A stretch of 64,000 nucleotides of DNA from Begonia masoniana (GCA_022432975.1 CM039510.1:27767201-27831200); one strand, 5' to 3'. Numbered from the stretch's first letter, positions 11,033-23,529 are shown. The notes: generated by a model from the letters alone, not told the origin. Program-made: numbers and translations.

Positions 11033-11965
11033 CTGAGGCAAAACACGATATTCGTCGTTAAAACCAATTTAAGCTATTGACATCTAAATTTATCAAAACC
11101 TTAACTAAGGAATTCCTTAAAACTTCTAACCCATCTAATCGAGACATTTAAACGACTAATTCATGCTCGAGGGTTCGAAATTATAATTAACGAACTTCTC
11201 CAAAAATTCCTAATTTTTAACCCTTTCACAATTTGATTTAACTTCGTCCAATAACGTCAAACACGTGCAATACATACTTAATCAAGGCCACCCTATTAAT
11301 TACAAACCCTAATTCATATTTTTGACGAAACCCTAACGTGAAATCGGTCCGAAAATTGAAAACTAACGCTATAGAGTCATAGATTCATACCTAGGATTGC
11401 GATTGGAGGAAGAATCACGAAGAACGGAAGTCGATCGGAGATCGGAACGGAGGAGAATCGCTCGCGGCCGAGAGAGAAAGCTCTCTGTCGTTTTCGCGAA
11501 ACAAAGAAGAAGAGAGAAAGTGAGGGAGAGAAGAAAGAATTGTGATTTTATAAAATTGATTTGGCAGATTACCTTTTTGCCCTTCTTTGATTTTTATAAC
11601 TACTTCGTCATTCATTTCGTAAATCGGCTAACTATTCGGGTTATCGAAAACTCCATATTTTTCCAATAACTCTTATTCGTTGCCAGGGCTTTATAAAAAC
11701 TGTCCGTTCGCAATTTGGACCTCGTTTACTATTTTTACTAAAACGTCCTTCATATTACGAGAAATGTAATTACTCGGAATATAGCGTTTAATCTCCGAAA
11801 ATTCCCATAATTTCTGTAAAATTCCTATTAATCGTTAGGATCGTAATGACGCTTTTCGTTTGCGAAACTGATTTGATTTGACATATTTATGAAAAATGCC
11901 ACATATATATAAAATATGAATATAATATATATTAAATCCAAAATCCGTACAAGCCGGGTACTACA

Positions 11966-12420
11966 TTACACTTCTTAAAACACGTCATCAAAAACATTGT
12001 TAGACTTAAACATTATTTAAGTCAACAGTATTGGGCCGTTTCAAATCATAGAACGAGTTGGTTTAGTGGCTTATCGTTTAGATTTACCACCACAATTGAA
12101 TTATGTTCATAATGTCTTCCATGTTTCTATGTTGAGGAAGTCTATCTCTGACCTATCACATGTCATATCTTGAATCATGGTGCCTATCCAGGAAAATGTC
12201 TACCACGAGTAGGAGCTTGAGAAAATTTTAAGTTGAGATATCAAGGTTCTACATCACTGTGAGATACGCTTGGTAAGGGTGCAGTGGAAGAATCACAGTG
12301 AAAAGAGAAGCCACTTGGGAAATTGAATCGGAGATGAGAATAAAATATCTCCAACTGTTTAATGATGTGTTTATTGTTGATCCAACTTTTGGGAACCAAA
12401 GTTCATTAAGTGAGGAAAAA
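11966..12420 (+). pseudogene. Remnant of gypsy integrase C-terminus and chromodomain
   Basis: From about 12025 the plus strand encodes the end of a gypsy polyprotein: [11 protein letters not shown] and [11 protein letters not shown] match the integrase C-terminal segment seen in the other elements here. Chromodomain-like pieces (EIRLVRVQWKNH) follow near 12260. Several stops and shifts interrupt it. A purine-rich stretch at 12408-12420 then precedes an LTR edge at 12421. This is the 3' end of an old plus-strand element whose 5' part is missing. The minus-strand Tekay element may have inserted into it, because its 5' LTR edge abuts at 11965. Confidence 0.75.
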
Positions 12421-14119
12421 TGTGAAATCCACCATTTGAATTGGGAAGGTAAGTGAATCAATGATTTATCTTTGATTTAATTACCTCATTTATCTGTGGG
12501 GTGCTATACCTTAATTGAAGATTCTCCTTACTTATAGCAAACCGTCAAAGGAATGGTGGGAGAAAAAAGAAATTCTAAAAGTGTACGTTACACTCTGTGG
12601 AAGGTATTTTTCCATCATTAAACTCCCACCTTTACACTTTCTCTCGCTCTCTCTCCATAAATCCTTATTCTATAAAGATTTTCCCGTAGAAAATCTTTCT
12701 TTTATCTTCACCCCTCTGGAAAGCTGCCTCTCGGTGATTTTCAGAGACGATTTGAAGACTCGATTTTCAACCTTGGTCAAGGAGAAAGACCAAATTTTAG
12801 GTAAGTTAATTTTCCCATCTTCCTTCCAATTCCAAAACTATAAAACGTCTAAAGTCTTACTCAAGTTCTTCTCTGTTGAAAGGTAATTATCGTAGTGTTG
12901 TCTATGTGATTTTGGGAGAGAGAGAAACCTTGAATTTTTTAGTTGTTGGAAGTTTTGGAAGATTGGAAAAAAATCAAAAATTTTGGTAAGATGAAAAATT
13001 TGATTTTTCTACCTCTATTTTCTGACTTTAAATCACTGATTTTGAGATCAATCTTTTATGGTTAAGAAGTTAGTTGTAGATGTTAATTTCTCAGAAGTTT
13101 TAGAGTCGATCCGAGTTGTTTGTCTTGGTTGTTAAAGGTGTGAAGTATTAAATTTAAAATTTGGATCCTCGAACTCTTGGATTTTTGGGCTTGATTGGTT
13201 TTAGGTCCGCTCGAGGTAGAAATTTATTTTATTTTCAGTTAAGCATTATTTTTAATTTGATAATTAAATTCATTTAATTAGCATAAAGTAATTATTTAAT
13301 TTTATGTCATTGTTTCATTCACATCTTTATCAATTGCATACTTTTATCATTTGATGTAAACTATGTATTTTAACTAGAAGTAATAGGACAGTTGAAGAGT
13401 CGTGTCCTTGGGCGCGACACCCTAAAGGTAATTATGTAGTTTACGACCGCTGAGTGCCGTTGTTTTTAAATCATGGTAGATGGCCTAGTGTGTTCGGAGT
13501 TCATGAGAAACTTCATTTTTACTAAATTTTCTTTTAAAATAGTATAGTTGTGTTTAATTTAATTATGTACCACGTATTAGTTAGATATTTTGACAAGTAG
13601 CATTCTGTATGTTTTCTAAATAAAAATAAATAAATTTTTATAAAATGTTATTAATTGTTGAGTATAAGTATAAACATTTTATAAATACTGAAAATAAACT
13701 CTATCTCTATTGAGTTTAGTCGACTCACTTCAAATGACTCCCTCTTTTCAGGATCCAATCAAGATGAATTCTAGTTATCGGCTCGGGAGCAGTCTCTTTA
13801 CAAGAATTCTCTATTTGTTTTATATAATTTTTTCTTTGAGCGTTTATTTTAAATTTTAAGGTTAGATACTATTGAGAGTTTGTAATCTTTATTCTATTTA
13901 CTTCACGCTGTTATTTTATTTGGATTTATATTACCACATTATCTAGTGTTAATTGTTAGACCTCTTTAATCCATGTGTTCCGGGCCGTGGATTTATATTA
14001 ATTTTATAAATTTTTCACGGAATCTTTCAAGTAAATGAGATTAAGAGTTAGATGATTTGACTCGATTTTCGAATTAGTCGTTTCGAATTCTGTCTCGGGT
14101 TCTTTGGGGTGTGAAAACA
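12421..14119 (+). mobile_element. Old 3' LTR (LTR-A) of the plus-strand gypsy remnant
   Basis: It begins TGTGAAATCC immediately after a purine-rich tract (AAGTGAGGAAAAA) and probably ends TGTGAAAACA near 14119, about 1.7 kb. A donor-like TTTTAG/GTAAGTTAA occurs at 12800. It shares several diverged blocks, in order, with 14418-16424, for example TTTAGTCGACTCACTTCAAA and TTCTGTCTCGGGT. The right edge is uncertain because a 37-bp duplication repeats it. Confidence 0.6.
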
Positions 14120-14166
14120 GTTGTGTTTGTCTCGGGTTCTTTGTGGTGTGAAAACAGGTGTGTTTG
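14093..14166. repeat. 37-bp tandem duplication at the LTR-A edge
   Basis: TCTCGGGTTCTTTG followed by GGTGTGAAAACAG recurs with a 37-bp period (starts 14093 and 14130). It duplicates the presumed LTR terminus. Confidence 0.8.
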
Positions 14167-14417
14167 TTATCCAAAAACACAATGTGTTGTTAAAAAAATA
14201 GAATCAGGTAATGATTGGAAACAAAACCGAGAAAACACATTTTGCTCTGGGCTGGTTTTCAAAGTGAATCTATATTTGTCGATTTCTTTCCATTCTCTCG
14301 ACTAGTTTCATCCTTTGTTTACTGGGTTTTCCATGCATTGAAAGAATATGTATCGAGGAAAAACTTGGCAGCCATGAGTATGGTTTTTCCTTCTCTTTGA
14401 TCATAGTTCTTGATCTG
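14167..14417. other. Unassigned spacer between two old LTRs
   Basis: AT-rich, with no domain-bearing frame. It may be leftover internal sequence of one of the flanking elements. Confidence 0.4.
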
Positions 14418-16424
14418 TGTGAAAACCCGTCAAAAATAAAATTAAAATTTAAAATCCCCATTCTGGGGTTAGTTGCCGAGGAAAGAGGAAGTCCCATTCC
14501 CCTATTTCAGCATTTGGACGTGGGTGTTCCTCTTCACTTTTCATCAGGAAACCTCTCTTTTTCCCTCTCGTCATATTTTATCCTCAAAAGCGAGACTGAA
14601 GAAAGCAAGAGAAAGAGAATGGAAGTTTTCCTTCGCAGTCGGAAACTCCATCGGAGGGTTGAGGCGTTTTCAGATCAGCGACCGAGAAGGATTGCTTTTG
14701 AAAGAAAAATCGTCTCTGGTTCAGCAGCGAACGGGTAGGTTTTCTCCTTCAATTTCATTGATCTCTTTTTGCGGCTCTAGATTGAAGAGTATGGTTATTT
14801 GGATCTGGAAATTTTTAGAACTTAGAGGGTGAAGGTGGTTGGAAAAAAAAAAAAGATTGCAACTTTCTAAGATTAAACTCGATAGTCAAAGGAGCAGAAT
14901 TTTGGGTGTAAACTGAAAATTCTTCCTCATTTGGTTGTGGTGTTTTGGGGTATATTGCGCCGTAAGTATTTAAATTGGGTTTTCGTTCTGTGAACATTTG
15001 TTTGTGCAAATTGAGTTATTTATAGGGGAGATTATTCTTTGTTGAGAAGATTAGAATTGGGCTTTAGAAAGGGAAAAGCGTTGCTGTGTTGTTAAGAAAA
15101 AAGGAATCTAAATTTGGACTGGAGCAGCATTATTGTTTCGTCATTTCGGCAAAGATTAAAAGAATTTGAGAGGTATATTAGATTGGAAAATTCTTCTTTT
15201 ACCTGCGTACTATAATAGCCCTTGATTGAACTGATGTTAATAGATTGGGAAGTTTGTCATAAGAGGTTCAGTTTTTAGAATGTCTTGTTCAATATTTTTA
15301 TCCATGTTCCCTTTTAAATGTTTGGATTTGAGTTCGTCGGAGAAAAAAAACAGAAATTGGACAAAATCTGATTAAGTTCGGTGGCTGACGTTGCTGGAGA
15401 AGACGTCGGGCTGCGGCCCTGGCCTATTTTTGGGGTATAAAAAAATTAAATTTGACCCAATCGTTCAGGGCTGTTTTGGACCTAAAATTTGGGTTTTAAG
15501 GTTGATTAAAATTTTTTGGGTTCAATTGCTATTGGATTTCATTGGATTTTGGTATCTGGTTTTGGATTTGATATGCCCTGTTGAGGAATGAATTTAATTT
15601 GATGTACAACATGTTTATATTAAATATTTACTTTCATTAATTACATTTAAAATTGAACATGTACGTTCATTTAAATTTCATATTCTTTTTATTTATTATT
15701 GTTAACTATAGAACTAATAGGACAACTGATGGCCGTGTTCTTGGGTGCAAAATCCTAAACTTGATTATGGTATTTTGTGGCTTGCCATCGTCGAGTATCG
15801 CATTCTTTTTGTTTCCTATAGCATGTTCTGCCCCGGGTTTATAAGTGGCTCCATTTCCACTGGAATAACGTACAATAGAAAAATATTTTTCTTATCTAAC
15901 ACATTATAGTGGACGTTTTACCACTTGCTCTACTGTATGATTTTCTCATTTTTTTTATACTATTTCATAACTGTCATTCTCACTTACGATTTAAATTAAA
16001 ATATTGAATATAAAATTTTACCCCTATTGAATTTAGTCGACTCACTTCAAACGACTCATTCTTTCAAGACTTTTTAAGAGAGATTCGGATTGGCCGACGC
16101 GGGATTGAGCTAGACAATATTTTAGACCTTATTTTATTTCTTGAAAATATTTCTTGGTTAGGTCTTTCTCCATTTTAATTCGTTTCATTCTTTTTGAATC
16201 ATGTTATATCACTTTTATTAAAATTTGTACAGTTTATTGAATTTATATTAACACACTATCATTGATGTCACTATTAGACCTTGATTTAACCCATTGGTAG
16301 TTGGACCTGACTATTTAATAAATTCTATGAATCTTCCGTTGCTTAAAGTTAAGAGTCAGACGATCTAATCCGTTTTGGACCGGGTCGTTCCCCATTCTGT
16401 CTCGGGTATCTTTTGGGTCAGGAT
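14418..16424 (+). mobile_element. Diverged LTR related to LTR-A (LTR-B)
   Basis: It begins TGTGAAAACCC and runs to TCTCGGGTATC near 16424. The second half matches LTR-A in order: an AATAGGACAACTGATGG-like block, TTTAGTCGACTCACTTCAAA, then the TTCTGTCTCGGGT end. The first half contains pyrimidine-rich promoter-leader-like sequence around 14520-14750. The edges are decayed and no target duplication is visible. Overlapping short frames here have no recognisable domain. Confidence 0.5.
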
Positions 16425-16514
16425 AATATGGATTCTCAAAACCAGTTGAAATGTTTAATGACGATAAATGCTCCAATGCTTTGGAGAATTTCTTGTCTAA
16501 ACCGTGATTGAAGC

Positions 16515-17287
16515 TGTAATACCTAGAAATTTTGTTAAATATAACTTTAGATTATATTGCTACTTCTTCTTATTATTAGAATGTTTTGGAGAATCATTTG
16601 ATGTTCTAAAGATTTAAGTCTCAAAGATGTTATGAAATTAATTGAATAAAAAAATAAAATTAGAGGCAAAATTGGATGGAATATTCCTTAGAATATTCCA
16701 TACCGGTCAACACCTTGCCTACAAATTTCAGTGATAAAAAATAGCAAGTTTGAAGTGTTGACCATTTGGAAGAGCGATTGACCAAGAGGTCGACTAGAGG
16801 GACAAAAATAACGACCGAAAGAAGGAGATGATGTCAGACATTCCGTATTAACTAACGATCGACCAAACTTAATGAAGTATCAACCGGTGACGCGGGAAAT
16901 CACATATTTATACAAAAATTTAACCTTAAAAACGTATTATTTTGACCTAGAGCTGCGAGCCTCTCCAAACTCTATCAATGTAAGCTTATTTTGCATTAAA
17001 ATTTATTAGCTAACGATCCGCGAATAGTCATATAAATAAGCAAAGATCGATTAGGGTTTCGATTTTGAACATTTGTGATTCGCAATTTGTATATATTTAG
17101 AATACTAATACATGAGAATCTTTATGCCAAGATTGATTTGAAGAGAAAGATAATCGTCGTGAAGCGATTGTTATCGTGATAAGGAATCCAGGTAAGAGAT
17201 ATTTGTATGTGATTGGCCTTTTGACTTACATCACAAAGTGTTAAGGTAACTTATTATGTTTATCGTTTTAATCGTAATGATGTGATC
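16515..17287 (+). mobile_element. 5' part of an older Tekay-like LTR, split by a solo LTR
   Basis: It begins TGTAATACCTAG, the same style of edge as the LTRs at 46409 and 54832. A TATA-like TTTATAC lies near 16920 and a donor-like ATCCAG/GTAAGAG at 17191/17192. The sequence resumes after the solo LTR at 19911, where the acceptor-like GTGATGTAG appears at 20621. The far end is not recognised, so only part of this LTR can be placed. Confidence 0.5.
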
Positions 17288-17445
17288 TGTAACACCCGAC
17301 AATTTCGGCCATGTGATTTCTCAACTGATTTAACTGTCACCATTATTATTGGATCTTTTGATTTAAATTTAATACCAAGATTTGCTCCACATTGTGTGAA
17401 ACTAGGTTGAGTGGCAAAATTGTAATAAGGGTGAGTTGTGATCGT

Positions 17446-17453
17446 TATATAAA
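17446..17453 (+). promoter_or_regulatory. TATA box of the solo LTR
   Basis: TATATAAA sits at the same distance before the pyrimidine-rich leader (CTGTAGCCGACA...) as TATAAATA in the array LTRs. Confidence 0.6.
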
Positions 17454-17940
17454 GGAAATAGAAAATTTTTAAACCTCACCAACGCCACTGTAGCCGACAC
17501 TTTCTCCTTTCAGCGATTTTCTTTCCCGAGCTCTCGCTCTCTGCCTGCCAGTAATCCTCCCTTCGAAGACCAGTTCCCTTGCTATTTCTCAGATACTCTA
17601 CGCTCGAGGTATGAGTTAGACAATGTAGTTGTCAGTTAGTTGTTAAGTTTTGTTTTTCAGCTTAGTGTTGGAGTTTGGTTTCTCCAATGGCCGAGTAACA
17701 ATAGTAACATTTATAATCTGGATTTAGTAATGTCATTTCCGAATCGATTTTGGACATTTAATATAACCGACCCTGATTAATCGTTAGTTGAACCTAGCTG
17801 TTTCAGTTTTTGGATTTCAGACTGCACACAGAGAACTAGACTAAGGGATTCGGGAATAACTTTAACTACTAGATCCTAGGATGACTTGTGATTAGGACTT
17901 TTAGGATTTTGTTTTAACTACTGCGATGTAAATGTTTTAG

Positions 17941-17987
17941 GTGAAGAAGTCTGAAGAAAAGGAGCACGAATTTGCTAAGGAAGCCAG
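17941..17987 (+). other. Conserved 47-nt exon-like block in LTR
   Basis: Entered at AATGTTTTAG and left at GAAGCCAG/GTAAGTGAATG, a consensus donor. It opens GTGAAGAAGT, as does the array LTR block at 26840-26885. Confidence 0.5.
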
Positions 17988-19772
17988 GTAAGTGAATGTA
18001 TTAAGATTTCCGGTCATTAGGGCCCTACATCTTAAGGGTACTAAATTAGTTATGTGTTTGATGTTTGTTTTAAGTTAGTAAAATGGTTGTACTCGGATGA
18101 TTTACGGATGTTTGAGAATTATGTTATATGATGTTCTGGTAGAGTCTATGAAGTCAACTGTCTAGTATGATATTTTCAATAGTCCGATGATTTAAGAACA
18201 TTCATGTCATGCATCATGATTTACTTCTCAAGCATATAAAAATGATTTAAGAGCATGTTTTTCCCCATGAACAAGATATGAGAATGAATATGAAACTTAT
18301 GCAACCGGATTAAGTGAGGGTTGGGGGCGGTTTGGCGTATGTCACTGTCCAAAGAGAAGGACCATGAATACGGCTCGAAAGGAACTATGTACACTTGCAC
18401 TGTCATCCCCCCTTTACGGCACAAATCCTCCCTTAATCCATATGATGAAAGTGATGATTAAGAACACAAACAAGAACAAGGAAAGAGCATGAAATGAACA
18501 TGATCATGGTGTTCTCGCAACTATGCATTCACGTTTACATGTTAATATTGCATTCCTTACTAAGCATTAGGCTTATAGTTTAAAACTTATGATGTAGGTG
18601 ACGAAATATCAGGTGAGGATCCCAAATTTAATGAAGATGTCTAAGTTCGGTTGCTGGAAGGTGTTCAGGGAGCAATTCTGTGGCTGGATGGCGATTATGA
18701 CCCGTGGTTATGCTCATTTTATGTCAGTAAGATTTATGAGAAAACTGATGTCTAAGTAGGATAAGATCATGTTTTTAATTTGGACTTGAAATTGTCTGGT
18801 TCAACTTCTGAGTTTGAGGATGATTGTAAGAACCTAGGACATCCTGTTTTATGTGAGTCTTCCACTTACGTATCCTGAACGAGTCTATGATTTTTATTCG
18901 TTTAAGGTTTATGTCCATCAAGTTGAAATGTGTGTGAGTCGAGGTATTTCCTGTTGATTGAAGTTGCTTGATGATTATTGTATTTTACTGCTGAATGATA
19001 GAAGCTGGATGTAGACATCTGTGAAGGTCAAGTTACCTTTCTGTCGGTATGAGTTGTTTAAAGATTTCCAGGTTTCATTGCTGTGTGATAGAAGTTGGGT
19101 GAACGTATCGTCCGGCTGACGTCATCGGCAGGAGCTGTGTGATAGAAGCTGGATGAATGAATCATCCGGCTGACGTCACCGGTGGATGGTGAACGTTTGC
19201 TGTTCACCGGATGATGTCTCTTATCGGATGAGGTAACTGAGTCACGTGTTTTGCACATGCCTACCGGAAGATGTCTCTGACGGATGAGGACATCATCCGG
19301 CTGATGTCATCAGTGGATGGTGAACGATTGTTGTTCACCGGATGATGTCTCTTACTGGCGATGCTAAGTAGTCACGTGAGATGCACATGATAACCGGATG
19401 ATGTAAATTTTCACTACCGGCAGAAGCGAGCCCTGTGCTTGTCGTTTAGCGATCGGCATAAGTGAGTTTTATGTTTTGTCGTTTAGTGATCGGTAGAGGT
19501 CGAGTGTTTTATGCATTGGATGATGTGAGTAGAGCTGCTTGTTGTCTAGCAACCGGCAGATGCCTGCGATTTCGAGCAGCTCAAGAATAATGAGGTCGAG
19601 TGTTCTAAGGGCATTTTCTATTGTCTGATTATGTTACAAAACCAATGTCTGGGTTAGTCGTTCGATTCAGTTGATGATGAATTCGCAAAATTTAAGACAA
19701 ATGGAAGTTTTGAAAGGATCGAGCTTTGTCAGTTATAGCGTTGTCCCGAGTTTTGTCAAAAAAAGAAATAAT

Positions 19773-19779
<7 letters not shown>

Positions 19780-19823
<44 letters not shown>
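19780..19823. repeat. (TA)n microsatellite
   Basis: An uninterrupted run of about 21-22 TA dinucleotides inside the solo LTR. It is prone to length change. Confidence 0.97.
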
Positions 19824-19828
<5 letters not shown>

Positions 19829-19910
19829 TGTACAGATAGAAGGATTAATATTTATGATTTAAGAAAGTTTATTAATTATGTCTTGACCCTACTGGGGTCG
19901 TTACATGATC

Positions 19911-20935
19911 AATGAAGTGTTATCTTATAGATTTGATTTTAATATGTTATTAGATTATTGATGACATTGATTCGAAGATGTGTTTCACTATATGCTTAGA
20001 ATAACGACTTGAGGATTAATTTTGCTATATGCTATGTTGATATTGACTTGAGATTTTTGCTCTATTACTATGTTATGACTATGTTGACTTAAGAACATGA
20101 TAATGAACTGATGTTGGACTGTAGACTAATTTCTAATATTTGTATGTTATGCACGACTTATGCATCATGTTTATAAAAGAACATTGAAAAAGTTTTTCAT
20201 GCATAAGATTTCATGTAGAACTACAACACGCAACGAGTCGTCAGTGGAGCTCGAGTTAGACTGCCTCGAGCGAGGCCAAATGATACTTACTCCCTCTTGT
20301 GGTTGCCCCAACGATCAAACGATCAAACTATCGAACGAAATATAAGAAAGAATGAAAGACAAAAAGATGGACTGAACAAACGTAATGATCGTTGTGGGTG
20401 GGGATGAGTTTGTTATCCCATATAAGGTGGACCAAATAGTGCTTATTCATTCCCTGGACTGAATTACTCTAACGACTGGATTGTATATCGAAAGTAAAGA
20501 AATAAGAAAGACCAAAACAAAATAAACAAATGTTTTTACAAATTTGCTGGTCATGTTATATTCATATTAGTTATACATTTCTTATTGAGTGTTAGACTCA
20601 TAGTTGAACTTTGTGATGTAGGTGAAAGAATCTATGATGAAGAAAATGAATGAAAGATGCAGTTGAAGAGATACACTCATGACAAGACTACTGAGTTGTT
20701 AATGCAAGAATGTTTCGAAGAGTTATAAAGAAATAAAAGTTTTATTTAAAGCAGACTTGAGATTTATTCACTATTTCGATAAGTCTTTAATTATGATAGA
20801 CTTTTATTAAATGTAGTTTTTGAAAGAATAGTTAGAATGCATGTTTACTTTAATTGATATTTATTTAAGTTTAAAGAAATTTATTTAAAGTTTCTTATCC
20901 TCATAAAGTTTCATCAGTCATCTCAATATATATGA
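19911..20935 (+). mobile_element. Continuation of the older LTR after the solo LTR
   Basis: After the right copy of TGATC the older LTR resumes, with GAGTGTTAGACTCATAG and GTGATGTAG/GTGAAAGAA at 20621. This parallels the third acceptor region of the other LTRs. No coding sequence is seen. The right end is interrupted by the Mutator-like element. Confidence 0.45.
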
Positions 20936-21925
20936 AGGTAAAGTGTAATTTGGCCCCTACAACTAGAAGAAATAAACAATTTACACTGTAAACTCGGATA
21001 ATGGGCAAAAACAACTTTAATATATTGATAATGGGTAATTCAATCCCTACCTTGCCATTTTCTGTTAAAATGACACGTTTTCGTCACGTTTCATATTTTT
21101 TCTCCCAAAATGTCCATGCCCTGCATCTGTTTTTAATTAAGGTGGGCAGAATCGGTTTTTGCTGAACGGTTCAGCTGAACCCTCAGTTAATTCAAACTCT
21201 GAACTTCAGAGTTTAGAGTCTAAAAACTGAAGCTTTGACTCAAGAACTCCCGGCTGCCGAGCATCAACTTCGAGCGACTACCAACTACCGACTAGCGAGA
21301 CTTGAACTTCGATTTGCAACTCCCGAGCGACTCCCGTCCCCAGCGACCAGCGTTCTGCTCCCGACTCCCGTGGTGATTGAGTCTTCCGATTCGCAAGACG
21401 CAAAGCTCCGTCTCCGTCTCCGTGCTTTGTCTCCGTCCTCACTCCTCACTGTATGTACTGTATTGTGTAATTTTGTAGAAGTAAAAATTAGGGCTAATTG
21501 TTTTTTATTTTGCTGCTCAATGTTTGGATGTTGGTTGATAAATAATTTTTATTGATTGGTTGGTTGATTAATCAGAGATGATGATGGTTGTTTGGGTTAG
21601 AACAAAAAAACCAGAAATAGTAGTTTTTTGTTATTTTTTTCCTGGATGGTGTTATGTTTTCAAAAAAAAAAAGAAATTGCTTGCAGTTTTGATGAATCAA
21701 TTGCATGTTTAACTTGGCATATAATCTGTTGCAAGTTGATTTTGAACCTCTGAAATTCTGTTCTGTTCTTAGATGCAATTTTGTTTTGTTTTGGATAAAA
21801 TTATTGCATAATTCAATTGTATAATCTGTTGCAACATATCTTGTGTTTGACACTTTTGTGAATTAGCTAAAAATCCATTACCAAAATCTGGTTTTCAAAT
21901 TGCTGAAATTTTGTTGCTGAATATA
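20936..21925 (+). repeat. Left inverted arm of the Mutator-like element
   Basis: It matches the reverse complement of about 23530-24842. Recognisable shared blocks include the GCTGAACGGTTCAGCTGAACC palindrome-like segment, a GC-rich stretch with CGACTCCCG, and GCTGAAATTTTGTTGCTGAAT at the inner end. It is shorter than the right arm because of an internal deletion near 21870. Confidence 0.8.
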
Positions 21926-22179
21926 ATCGTGGTGAAGACTGGACATTCATTTACGATCAACAAAAAGTAAGTATATGTGATCATTGTGAAGGTTTATATA
22001 TTTTCACCTACTGACATATAACATATCTTTTATGTAGAGTTTGGAAGCAGTTCTTTGAAAACATGTACCAGAGGAAGATCAACTTTGTTTAGTTTTTCTT
22101 CATCTTGCATCAGAACCCAAGTTACTAATGTTTTTTCTCTTTTTCAATTTGTTACATCGTATTTAATTATTGTTAACAA

Positions 22180-22866
22180 TTAATTGTTTATATTATGCAG
22201 GAGTCTTAAGTACAACCAGACATTCGCAGATGATGATTTTGTAACGATAATATGAATATAATGTTGATATGAATATGGATATGGTTGAGAATTCTGATTT
22301 GGATATGAATTATGGATATGTAGTTGGATATGATATGGATTTTTTTTGTGGACAGCTGGATATTTTTACATAGCCGGATTTGCATATATAGCTGGATATT
22401 ATTACATTTTGTATATAGCTGGATTTGCATATCATGGATTCGCAAAGGATGATTTTGTAACGATGATATGAAAAACACATGCATATCATAGAAAATGTCA
22501 TTACAGTTGATAAAGAGTATAATTAATTGTTTATATTATGCAGGAGTCTTAAGTACAACCAGACATTCGCAGATGATGATTTTGTAACGATAATATGAAT
22601 ATAATGTTGATATGAATATGGATATGGTTGAGAATTCTGATTTAGATATGAATTATGGATATGTAGTTAGATATGATATGAATTTTTTTTGTGGACAGCT
22701 GGATATTTTTACATAGCCGGATTTGCATATATAGCTGGATATTATTACATTTTGTATATAGCTGGATTTCCATATCATGGATTCGCAAAGGATGATTTTG
22801 TAACGATGATATGAAAAGCACATGCATATCATAGAAAATGTCATTACAGTTGATAAAGAGTATAAT
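22180..22866 (+). repeat. 343-bp tandem duplication
   Basis: The block from ATTATGCAGGAGTCTTAAG to GTTGATAAAGAGTATAATT occurs twice. The GAGTCTTAAG landmarks are at 22201 and 22544, with only scattered differences. Each copy is rich in GGATATG and TAGCTGGAT short repeats. Open frames on the minus strand exist only because of this composition. Confidence 0.93.
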
Positions 22867-22910
22867 TATTACCATACGAGTCTACTAAAACAATTGATAC
22901 AAACTGATCA

Positions 22911-23290
22911 ACAATAATGCAGTAGTGAGACCCTATAATACCAAGAACCATAATCTATCCCTAAGCAGCTGCACATTGATTTAGCTTCTTCGAGTGTTGT
23001 TGCAGCTTGTTCGAGTTTTGATTCAGCATCTGCGACTCTTGCTTCAGCCTCTTCGAGTGTAGATCGTAAAATGTTAAGCACATTCTTTTGTCTCTCTCCT
23101 AATGGTTCGTCGTACCAGAAAAAGAAATTGTATCCTCTTACGCTTCCCTGAAAAAATATCAACCATTATTTACAGTAAAAATTTATGCATCAATTATGAC
23201 AACGAATAAAAATTTACCTAAAACTTCGAACAAGTAAGAAACTTTAGTCCACGATTCTTCCGTCCAGCAAACAAGTTCCCAATTGTTCCT
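22911..23290 (-). pseudogene. GRF-type zinc-finger-like fragment inside the Mutator-like element
   Basis: On the minus strand a frame from about 23147 downward encodes GSVRGYNFFFWYDEP, then a short helical stretch rich in Glu and Ala (EEAEARVADAESKLEQA). That order resembles the second half of plant GRF zinc-finger proteins, where a C-x-F-x-W-x-D/E segment is followed by a coiled coil. Just upstream, NRGLKFLTCSKF (near 23250-23221) resembles the GRRF-x-x-C half. The two parts are separated by a possible intron, with GTAAATTT after 23218 and TTTTTTCAG before 23147. A TAG precedes the donor-like site in the upstream frame, so it is probably broken or the junction differs. This may be captured host sequence. 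The assignment is tentative. Confidence 0.42.
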
Positions 23291-23529
23291 CAATTTTCAG
23301 CACATAACAGGATTTTAGACAACTCAAATGTGAACTAGATATGCAAAAAAAGAGCAAACAGATTTTCAGAATTTGCAAACCAATTTTGAAAAGTTTTAGC
23401 AAATCAAAACAACGAAAGGTAATGCAACAACCAAAGTTTAATTTCAAATATGCTTGCTGCTTAAAGACTTGAGTAGATAATTCAGCAAAGTAAGCAAGCA
23501 ATATGCAGAAAAACAGAAAATCAATTACC

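Larger units (their letters stand above)
3877..11965 (-). mobile_element. Minus-strand Ty3/gypsy chromovirus (Tekay/Del-like), 3' LTR truncated
   Basis: On the minus strand the order is 5' LTR (9630-11965), primer binding site (9613-9625), a leader, a decayed gag-pol (9467-5015), polypurine tract (4975-4987) and a partial 3' LTR (3877-4974). The chromodomain at the end of pol and the long LTRs place it in the Tekay/Del chromovirus group. The left LTR matches only 10880-11965 of the right LTR; the part corresponding to 9630-10879 is missing. Bases next to the outer edge of the 5' LTR are TTACA (11966-11970), but no matching target duplication can be tested because the other edge is lost. Confidence 0.85.
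9630..11965 (-). mobile_element. Complete 5' LTR of the minus-strand Tekay element
   Basis: The 2336-bp block starts TGTAACATCCC and ends GGGTACTACA on the plus strand, the expected TG...CA edges. On the minus strand it holds a promoter-proximal segment ending at a donor-like CCTAG/GTATG (exon side 11391). Next is a 45-nt exon-like block (11032-10988) between TTGCCTCAG and AAG/GTAAGTT, then an acceptor-like GGTGTAG ending at 10423. A cluster of CpG-rich palindromes lies at 9840-9998. A segment on each side of 10488-10868 is open but has no recognisable domain. Confidence 0.9.
17288..19905 (+). mobile_element. Solo LTR, Tekay-like, target duplication TGATC
   Basis: The 2618-bp block starts TGTAACACCCGAC and ends GGGGTCGTTACA. 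It is flanked on both sides by TGATC (17283-17287 and 19906-19910), a perfect 5-bp duplication. No primer site, polypurine tract or coding sequence adjoins it, so it is a solo LTR left by LTR-LTR recombination. It is a diverged relative of the array LTRs at 26184. It has a TATA box (TATATAAA, 17446), exon-like blocks (first donor after 17608, block 17941-17987, third acceptor before 18598) and ACGT-core motifs near 19110-19180. Confidence 0.93.
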
